DNA of 5,008 nt, taken from Spirochaetales bacterium (GTDB lineage Bacteria > Spirochaetota > Spirochaetia > DSM-27196 > PWMO01). A program made the position numbers and the translations under genes. The DNA lies in contig SKLB01000188.1 of assembly GCA_007123465.1 (NCBI GenBank), positions 1 through 5,008 on the forward strand, given 5' to 3'. The notes below the pieces were generated by a model. It did not search any database and was not told where the DNA came from. It saw only the letters and a program-made list of their open reading frames with translations. This document shows positions 1 through 5,008 of this stretch, piece by piece. Within the stretch, counting starts at the first letter, position 1, and every line of letters starts with the position of its first letter.

Positions 1-42
1 CCGCTGTCGGTGAGTGGAAAGAGCCCCTACTTCGACCGCTGA
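1..42 (+). CDS. Possible C-terminal end of a convergent plus-strand gene
   Basis: Reading from base 1 on the plus strand gives 13 open codons (PLSVSGKSPYFDR) and a TGA at 40-42. This would be the tail of a gene that enters from the left and converges on lpdA, leaving 24 nt between the two stops. In favour: no ATG, GTG or TTG on the minus strand between lpdA and the left edge opens a next operon gene, and the plus-strand peptide is plausible in composition. Against: 13 codons open by chance is common. I do not recognise a family. Confidence 0.2.
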   Translation, partial: PLSVSGKSPYFDR

Positions 43-66
43 TCGCGCCTCAGCGCCCAGACGCTG
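37..66 (-). terminator. Weak, mutually exclusive inverted repeats after lpdA; possible terminator
   Basis: Two short inverted repeats overlap here. CGCTGA (37-42) pairs with TCAGCG (50-55) across a 7-nt loop. CAGCG (51-55) pairs with CGCTG (62-66) across a 6-nt loop and begins directly after the lpdA stop. They share bases 51-55, so only one can form at a time. Neither is followed by a run of T on the minus strand, so this is not a typical intrinsic terminator. It is only a candidate, and the real transcript end may lie beyond the left edge. Confidence 0.2.
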
Positions 67-1494
67 CTACTTCTTTCTGCGGTAGACGTGCGTGGCGCTG
101 CCCGAGAAAAGCTCGGCTGCTTCCATGATAGTCTCACTCAGCGTAGGATGCGGATGCACCGTAAGCGCCAGGTCCTCGGCAACGGCTCCCATTTCAATGG
201 CCAGCACCCCTTCGGCAATCAACTCACCGGCGTCGCGCCCGGCAATTCCAACCCCCAGAATGCGTCCGCTGTTGCGCTCGATAATCAGCTTGGTCTTGCC
301 AACGCCTGATCCCATCGCCAGCGAGCGTCCCGAAGCGGCCCACGGAAACGCAGTCACTTCGACATCGAGCTGCTGTTCTTTGGCCTGCTGCTCGGTAATG
401 CCGGCCCATGCAATCTCCGGATCGGTGTATTCCACCGCCGGGATGGTTGCCGGGTCATACGCGCTCTTGTGGCCGGCAATCACTTCCGCGGCTACCTTGC
501 CTTCCAGATTGGCCTTATGCGCCAGCAGTGGCGGGCCGGTGATATCCCCCACGGCAAAGATGTGCCCGGCAGACGTGCGCCGCTGATCATCGACTTTGAC
601 AAAGCCGCGTTCATCGGTCTCTACACCAGCCTGGTCCAGCCCAAGATCCGTGCTGTTGGGCCGCTGACCGATCGTCATCAGCACTTGAGCGTAGGTTTCG
701 GTCTTGTTGGTGCCTTTGTCTGCGTCGGCGCTCTTCATCGTGACTCTCAGGCCGTCCCCGGTTTCCTCAATGTTCTCGACCACCGTACTGGTGAGGATCT
801 CCTTGAAAACCTCTTCACCGTTCTGTTGTTCAAAGACCGCTACCAGATCGCGATCAGCACCGGACATGATACCCGGCAGCATCTCGACTACCGTTACCCG
901 TGCGCCGAGTTTGCCGAACACCGATCCCAACTCGAGTCCGATATAGCCACCGCCGATCACTAAAAGCGAATCGGGGATCTGCTTCAACTCGAGCGCGCTG
1001 CGGGCGCTGAGAATCCGCTCGGATTGCAGCTCAACGTTAGGCAGTGAAACCGGTGACGCGCCGGTAGCAACGATGGCATGCTCGAAGCTGACGTCTTCTT
1101 CGGAATCATCGCTCAGGGTAACGCGGGCCTCTTTGTCCGAGATGAACCTGGCAGTGCCGTGCAGGTGCTCGATTTTGCGCTGCTTGACCAGCTGTGCCAG
1201 TCCCCCGGTCAGCTTCTCGATCACTCCGTCCTTGAACGAACGCAGCTTATCCAGATCAAACTCAGGCTCACTGTAACTCAAGCCCCACTCAGCGGCCTGG
1301 CGCGCCTCATCCTTGACTTTGACAACGTGGAGCAGCGCCTTGGTAGGGATGCATCCCCAGTGCAGACAGACTCCGCCGGGGTTGGGTAGAGGATCAACCA
1401 GGATGACTTTCTGGCCGAGGTCCGCCGCTCGGAACGCCGCCGCGTAGCCGCCGGGACCGCCGCCAATTACCAGAGTCTGGGTGCTCTTACTCAT
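67..1494 (-). CDS. lpdA: Dihydrolipoyl dehydrogenase, PDH E3
   Basis: This FAD flavoprotein reoxidises the dihydrolipoyl group of E2 and passes the electrons to NAD+. It has 475 residues, close to E. coli Lpd (474). Visible landmarks: the N-terminal FAD motif GGGPGGY (11-17); the redox disulfide in GGVCLHWGCIPTKALL (C43, C48); ATGASP (143-148) at the end of the FAD domain; the NAD motif VIGGGYIGLELG (179-190), with E204 ending the following strand, which suits NAD rather than NADP; the second FAD motif HIFAVGDI (311-318); and the C-terminal dimer interface with HPHPTLSE (447-454), whose H449 and E454 form the active-site pair of the partner subunit. There is no N-terminal lipoyl domain, unlike some proteobacterial E3 proteins. 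The frame stays open up to an ATG at 1578, but that would add 28 residues that are out-of-frame aceF sequence. The start at 1494 begins right before the FAD fold and has a ribosome binding site, so I chose it. The start overlaps the aceF stop by 8 nt. As the only E3 seen here it might also serve other 2-oxoacid complexes; that is inference. Confidence 0.96.
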   Translation of the reverse strand: MSKSTQTLVIGGGPGGYAAAFRAADLGQKVILVDPLPNPGGVCLHWGCIPTKALLHVVKVKDEARQAAEWGLSYSEPEFDLDKLRSFKDGVIEKLTGGLAQLVKQRKIEHLHGTARFISDKEARVTLSDDSEEDVSFEHAIVATGASPVSLPNVELQSERILSARSALELKQIPDSLLVIGGGYIGLELGSVFGKLGARVTVVEMLPGIMSGADRDLVAVFEQQNGEEVFKEILTSTVVENIEETGDGLRVTMKSADADKGTNKTETYAQVLMTIGQRPNSTDLGLDQAGVETDERGFVKVDDQRRTSAGHIFAVGDITGPPLLAHKANLEGKVAAEVIAGHKSAYDPATIPAVEYTDPEIAWAGITEQQAKEQQLDVEVTAFPWAASGRSLAMGSGVGKTKLIIERNSGRILGVGIAGRDAGELIAEGVLAIEMGAVAEDLALTVHPHPTLSETIMEAAELFSGSATHVYRRKK

Positions 1495-2815
1495 CGTGTT
1501 CCCCTTGGAGATCCATGAAAAGCGGCTGCTCGAGTGCCTCGCAGATCCAGCGCACGAAACGCGCGCCGTCCGCTCCATCGATTACGCGGTGATCATACGA
1601 CAAAGACAGCGGCAGCATCAGCCGCGGCACAAACTCTTGATCCTGCCAAACCGGCCTGGTCTGCGTACGCGCCACCCCAAGGATAGCTACCTGAGGCGCA
1701 AACACTACCGGCGTAAACGCCGTACCACCAATACCACCAAGGTTTGAGATGGTAAACGTACCACCCTGCATCTCTTCGGGTTTGATCTTCTTGTCGCGGG
1801 CACGCGCGGCGAGCTCGCCCAGCTCGCCGGAGAGCGTAATAATCGACTTCTGGTTGACGTCGCGCACGACCGGAACCAGCAGGCCGCGATCGGTATCGGC
1901 GGCAACCGAGATGTTAATGAAGTCCTTGTATATGATCTCCCCGGCGGCTGCATCGAGACTGGAATTGAAGCGCGGAAAGCGCTGCAGCGCGCGAGCTATC
2001 ACTTTGATCAGTATGGCGGTAATGGTCAGCTTGACGCCGCTTTTTTCGGCAAGTCGGGCGTACTTCTGGCGAAACTGCTCCAGGTCGGTGACATCGGCTT
2101 CATCAAACTGCGTGACGTGCGGGATTGTCTGCCACGCTGCCTGAGTATTCTCGCCGGTTATGCGCCTGACACTGTTCAGCTTCTCGCGCCGCGTTGGCCC
2201 CCATTGGGAAAAGTCCGGCAAGGAAAAGGCGCTGGTCATACCAGCATCAGCGGTGCGCCGGCCGGAAGCCGGCCCGGCACCGCGATCGCGCGACTCACGC
2301 GCGTGGCGCTTTACGTCCTCGGCACTGATGCGCCCTGCAGGGCCACTGCCGTGCACCTCGGCAATATCAACCCCGATCTCACGCGCCAGCCGGCGTGTAG
2401 AGGGCGACGCCGGCACCGATCCGCCGGCTGCAGGCGGGATCTTGTGCGCCTCCTGCCGCTGCGCTTCGGGCTCGCTCTCAGGCTCGCTCTCAGGCTCGCC
2501 TTTCGGCTCATCTTCGGTAGAGACTTCTGCGCCCTGCCGGCTCTCTTCCTCGCCGCCGTCTTCGGTGCTCGATCCGTCTTCGGTGTCAATTTTAGCGATC
2601 ACCGCGCCGACCTTGATCTCATCGCCTTCGGCAACAAGGACCTCAGACACGGTACCGGCCGCGGGAGCCGGAACCTCGGCAGTGGCTTTGTCGGTCTCGA
2701 TCTCCAGCAGCGCCTGGTCTGCCTCCACCTGATCTCCCTTGGAGACCAGCACGCTGATCACCATTGCCGACTCGACGTTCTCCGATATTTCCGGCAGTGT
2801 TACTTCTTGCATCAT
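1487..2815 (-). CDS. aceF: Dihydrolipoyllysine acetyltransferase, PDH E2, with one lipoyl domain
   Basis: E2 forms the core of the complex and moves the acetyl group from its lipoyl arm to CoA. It has 442 residues. The lipoyl domain is about residues 3-77, with the lipoylated lysine K43 in ETDKATAEVP. A very acidic linker (77-117, 18 Asp/Glu against 2 Lys/Arg) contains EPES repeats. The peripheral subunit-binding domain is about 135-171 (SPSTRRLAREIGVD, then GSGPAGRISAEDVKRH). A second linker contains PDFSQWGP. The catalytic domain is about 208-442, with IPHVTQFDEADVT, TISNLGGIGGTAFTP and the active site YDHRVIDG (H409, D413). E. coli AceF has three lipoyl domains and about 630 residues; this is the short form. 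Its position between aceE and lpdA and the IPHVTQFDEADVT motif support pyruvate rather than 2-oxoglutarate or branched-chain substrates. Two ATG codons stand in tandem (2813-2815 and 2810-2812). Both fit the ribosome binding site, so the protein may start one residue later. Confidence 0.96.
   Translation of the reverse strand: MMQEVTLPEISENVESAMVISVLVSKGDQVEADQALLEIETDKATAEVPAPAAGTVSEVLVAEGDEIKVGAVIAKIDTEDGSSTEDGGEEESRQGAEVSTEDEPKGEPESEPESEPEAQRQEAHKIPPAAGGSVPASPSTRRLAREIGVDIAEVHGSGPAGRISAEDVKRHARESRDRGAGPASGRRTADAGMTSAFSLPDFSQWGPTRREKLNSVRRITGENTQAAWQTIPHVTQFDEADVTDLEQFRQKYARLAEKSGVKLTITAILIKVIARALQRFPRFNSSLDAAAGEIIYKDFINISVAADTDRGLLVPVVRDVNQKSIITLSGELGELAARARDKKIKPEEMQGGTFTISNLGGIGGTAFTPVVFAPQVAILGVARTQTRPVWQDQEFVPRLMLPLSLSYDHRVIDGADGARFVRWICEALEQPLFMDLQGEHDE
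1501..1506 (-). promoter_or_regulatory. Ribosome binding site of lpdA, inside the aceF coding region
   Basis: The minus strand reads AAGGGG, followed by AACACG and the ATG at 1494, a 6-nt spacing. The match to the Shine-Dalgarno consensus is weaker than that of aceF. It lies within the last codons of aceF and is the main argument for the 1494 start over the upstream in-frame ATG at 1578. Confidence 0.65.
2469..2499. repeat. 12-bp tandem repeat in the aceF linker, about 2.6 copies
   Basis: On the plus strand the unit GGCTCGCTCTCA occurs exactly twice (2469-2480 and 2481-2492), followed by a partial third copy GGCTCGC (2493-2499). On the minus strand it encodes the EPES repeats of the E2 linker (about residues 106-116). 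The unit is four codons long, so gain or loss of a copy would keep the reading frame and only lengthen or shorten the flexible linker. Confidence 0.9.
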
Positions 2816-2822
2816 CGCTGGG

Positions 2823-2829
2823 CCTCCTC
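2823..2829 (-). promoter_or_regulatory. Ribosome binding site of aceF, overlapping the aceE stop codon
   Basis: The minus strand reads GAGGAGG here, a near-perfect Shine-Dalgarno sequence, 7 nt before the first aceF ATG and 10 nt before the second. It shares bases with the aceE stop: TGA followed by GGAGG. Ribosomes ending aceE therefore sit on the aceF start signal, which suggests translational coupling that would help keep E1 and E2 in proportion (inference). Confidence 0.85.
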
Positions 2830-5008
2830 AGAGCTGCAACGGGTCGAACTTGTCGGCGTTGATCTTGAGTTTCTTGATGGCTTCGGTCACCTGTTTCTTC
2901 TCAAGCTGACCTTCGCGGTAGAGCGCGTGCAACGCTGCCAGCACGATGTGCTTAGCGTCTACCTCGAAGTAGTCACGCAGCGCACCGCGGTTGTCCGAAC
3001 GCCCGAACCCGTCGGTGCCCAGCACCGTCATCGGAAGCGGTACCCACGGTGCCACCATCAACGGAAGCGCCTTCATATAGTCTGAGGCCGCCACTACCAC
3101 GCCCTGCTCCTTGTGCATACACTCGCTGACGTAGGCCTCACGCGCCTGTTTGTCCGGGTGCAGACGGTTCCAGCGGTCGGTCTCGACGGCATCCTGATAG
3201 AGCTGCTTGTATCCTGGAGCGCTCCAGACGTCTGCTTCAATACCAAAGTCATCGTGCAGGATAGCGGCTGCTTTGAGCGATTCATTGAGAATTGCACCGC
3301 TGCCCCACAAGTGTACCTGAGCCTTCTTCTTGCCCTTCTGGAAGCGGTAGAGTCCCCGGATGACGCCATCCTCGACGCCTTCCGGCATCGGCGGCTGCTT
3401 GTAGTTATCGTTCATCACCGTGATGTAGTAGATCAGGTCTTCCTGCTCGACGTACATGCGGCGGAAGCCCTCGCGCAGGATCACCGCAACTTCATAGGCG
3501 TAGGCCGGATCGTAGGCTCGCAGACTGGGCACCGTCAGCGCCAGGACGTGGCTATGGCCGTCGGCGTGTTGCAGGCCTTCGCCGGGCAAGCTGGTACGGC
3601 CGGCGGTTCCGCCGACAAGAAAGCCGCGGGCACGGGCATCAGCGGCCGCCCAGATGAAGTCGCCGACGCGCTGGAACCCGAACATCGAGTAGTAGATGAA
3701 GAACGGAATCATCGCTATACCGTAGGTTGAGTACGAGGTCCCGGCAGCGATAAACGACGACATGCAACCGGCCTCGGTAATGCCCTCCTCCAGAATTGCA
3801 CCGTCGGTTGCCTCTTTGTAGTAAAGCAGGCTCTCCTTGTCGACCGGCTCGTAGTTCTGCCCAACGTGCGAATAGATCCCAACCTGGCGGAACAGAGACT
3901 CCATGCCGAAGGTTCGCGATTCATCCGGCACAATAGGCACCATCCGTTTGCCGACGTTCTTGTCCTTCAACAGTCCGCTGAGCATCTGAACGATCGCCAT
4001 GGTAGTGGCAACCTCGCGGTCGCCCGACCCTTTGTAGAAATCGCTGAAAATCTTGTCGGCGGGTTCCTCCAGCGCGTCGCTGCCGGCGCTACGGTGCGGT
4101 ATGTGGCCGCCAAGTTCCTGACGACGCGCCTTCAGGTACCTGGCTTCTTCGCTGTCCTCTGGAAACGCGTAGAACGGCGTCTGCTTGAGCTGTTCATCGG
4201 AAATCGGGATACCGAAACGGCTACGGAAGTGGCGCAGCTCGTCTTCGTTGAGCTTCTTCTGCTGATGAGTAACGTTACGACCCTCGCCGGCTTCACCGAG
4301 GCCGTACCCCTTGACGGTGTGCGCCAGGATCACCGTTGGCGCCTTGTCGGAGCGTGTTGCCCGGTAATACGCATTGTAGACTTTCAGCGGATCGTGACCG
4401 CCGCGACGCATCTTCTCCAGCTGCTCATCTGAATAGCCCTCTACCATCTTGAGCAATCGCTCGTCTTGCGCGAAGAAATTGTTGCGAATGTACTCACCCC
4501 CGGCAACGGTATACTTCTGAAGCTGACCGTCAACCACTTCTCCCATTCGCTTGACCAGCAGTCCGTCCTTATCCCTGGCAAGCAACGCATCCCAATCCGA
4601 ACCCCACACCACTTTTATAACGTTCCATCCGGCGCCCTTGAACGCCGCTTCCAGCTCTTGTATCACCTGGCCATTGCCGCGCACCGGACCATCAAGGCGC
4701 TGCAGATTGCAGTTGATCACAAAGATGAGATTATTCAGCTGCTCGCGGGCTGCGACGGTCAGCGCTCCCATCGACTCCGGCTCATCAAACTCTCCATCGC
4801 CCAGAAAGGCCCAGACGCGCTGACTGGTTGGTTGACGCAGTCCTTTATCTTCCAGATAGCGCATGAATCGCGCCTGGTAGATCGCCTGCATTGGACCGAG
4901 GCCCATCGAGACAGTCGGAAACTGCCAGTAGCGCGGCATTGAACGCGGATGCGGATAGGAGGTTAGCCCACCATCGGGGCGCAGCTCCTGACGGAAATTC
5001 TTCAGATC
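2828..5008 (-). CDS. aceE: Pyruvate dehydrogenase E1 component, homodimeric AceE type (5' end cut by window edge)
   Basis: E1 decarboxylates pyruvate on thiamine diphosphate and reductively acetylates the lipoyl group of E2, in the cytoplasm. The frame is open to the last base of the window: 23 codons (including NFRQEL and SYPHPRSMP) precede the first in-window ATG at 4939, and they match the AceE family, so that ATG is internal. 726 residues are present; E. coli AceE has about 887, so roughly 160 N-terminal residues, including the E2-binding segment, are missing. Visible landmarks: WQFPTVSMGLGP near 4910-4930; the thiamine diphosphate/Mg motif GDGEFDEPES (GDG at 4793-4801) ending in INCNLQRLDGP; the mobile loop GEGRNVTHQQKK with the family's catalytic His at 4265-4267; the second domain with DESRTFGMESLFRQ, LEEGITEAG, YYSMFGFQR and GEGLQHADGHSH; and the C-terminal domain with GTDGFGRSDNR. 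The stop is TGA at 2828-2830, 12 nt before aceF. The length, continuous chain and motifs exclude the split alpha/beta E1 type. No frameshift or missing key residue was seen. Confidence 0.97.
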   Translation of the reverse strand, partial: DLKNFRQELRPDGGLTSYPHPRSMPRYWQFPTVSMGLGPMQAIYQARFMRYLEDKGLRQPTSQRVWAFLGDGEFDEPESMGALTVAAREQLNNLIFVINCNLQRLDGPVRGNGQVIQELEAAFKGAGWNVIKVVWGSDWDALLARDKDGLLVKRMGEVVDGQLQKYTVAGGEYIRNNFFAQDERLLKMVEGYSDEQLEKMRRGGHDPLKVYNAYYRATRSDKAPTVILAHTVKGYGLGEAGEGRNVTHQQKKLNEDELRHFRSRFGIPISDEQLKQTPFYAFPEDSEEARYLKARRQELGGHIPHRSAGSDALEEPADKIFSDFYKGSGDREVATTMAIVQMLSGLLKDKNVGKRMVPIVPDESRTFGMESLFRQVGIYSHVGQNYEPVDKESLLYYKEATDGAILEEGITEAGCMSSFIAAGTSYSTYGIAMIPFFIYYSMFGFQRVGDFIWAAADARARGFLVGGTAGRTSLPGEGLQHADGHSHVLALTVPSLRAYDPAYAYEVAVILREGFRRMYVEQEDLIYYITVMNDNYKQPPMPEGVEDGVIRGLYRFQKGKKKAQVHLWGSGAILNESLKAAAILHDDFGIEADVWSAPGYKQLYQDAVETDRWNRLHPDKQAREAYVSECMHKEQGVVVAASDYMKALPLMVAPWVPLPMTVLGTDGFGRSDNRGALRDYFEVDAKHIVLAALHALYREGQLEKKQVTEAIKKLKINADKFDPLQL

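Noticed and set aside
1495..1578. N-terminal extension of LpdA by 28 residues from an ATG at 1578
   Set aside because: The extension is aceF coding sequence read in another frame, shows no targeting or domain features, and the ATG at 1494 has a ribosome binding site and starts directly at the FAD-binding fold.
2117..3085. Long plus-strand open frame (322 codons) opposite aceF and the aceE end
   Set aside because: It runs across two genes with intact family motifs on the other strand, its translation is rich in Arg, Leu and His with no recognisable domain, and such antisense open frames are expected in GC-rich coding DNA.
3113..3730. Plus-strand open frame (205 codons) opposite aceE
   Set aside because: It is an antisense shadow of well-conserved AceE sequence, with no recognisable family and no separate ribosome binding site that I could support.
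2828..4939. aceE starting at the in-window ATG at 4939 as a shortened E1
   Set aside because: The 23 codons upstream of this ATG, up to the window edge, remain open and match conserved AceE sequence, so the gene is cut by the window and not naturally short.
3866..4942. Plus-strand open frames of 188 and 158 codons opposite aceE
   Set aside because: They mirror the codon pattern of aceE on the minus strand and show no domain of their own.
1..5008. Mobile elements, CRISPR, tRNA/rRNA, riboswitch or a novel defence or metabolic system
   Set aside because: Nearly every base is explained by three conserved PDH genes; I saw no terminal inverted repeats, spaced direct repeats, RNA-like structures or unexplained genes. 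The operon leader, where PdhR-like or other control sites would lie, is outside the window.

Overview
The window holds one minus-strand operon for the pyruvate dehydrogenase complex, read in the order aceE (E1) - aceF (E2) - lpdA (E3). It runs from the right edge of the window down to position 67. aceE is cut by the right edge, so its first ~160 codons and the operon promoter lie outside. aceF and lpdA are complete. About 98% of the window is coding, and there is no gene-free stretch longer than about 66 bases.

Layout: aceE occupies 2828-5008 (726 codons of its C-terminal part). aceF occupies 1487-2815, 12 nt after the aceE stop, with its Shine-Dalgarno sequence overlapping that stop. lpdA occupies 67-1494 and overlaps the end of aceF by 8 nt. 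Positions 1-66 lie downstream of lpdA; they hold two weak, mutually exclusive hairpins and perhaps the last codons of a convergent plus-strand gene.

Together the three proteins convert pyruvate, CoA and NAD+ to acetyl-CoA, CO2 and NADH. E1 is the single-chain (homodimeric, AceE-type) enzyme that decarboxylates pyruvate on thiamine diphosphate. E2 carries the acetyl group on one lipoyl domain and passes it to CoA. E3 reoxidises the dihydrolipoyl group. All recognisable catalytic motifs are intact, so this looks like a working housekeeping complex. The tight spacing points to one transcript with coupled translation.

Organism: a bacterium of moderately high GC (estimated by eye, high 50s to about 60%). 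The AceE-type E1 is common in Proteobacteria but also occurs in other phyla. The E2 (one lipoyl domain, acidic linker) and the E3 active-site region remind me of versions from lineages such as Planctomycetes, Verrucomicrobia or Acidobacteria. That is an impression from memory and I cannot fix the phylum. I found no undescribed system here: no mobile element, CRISPR, RNA gene or unexplained gene.
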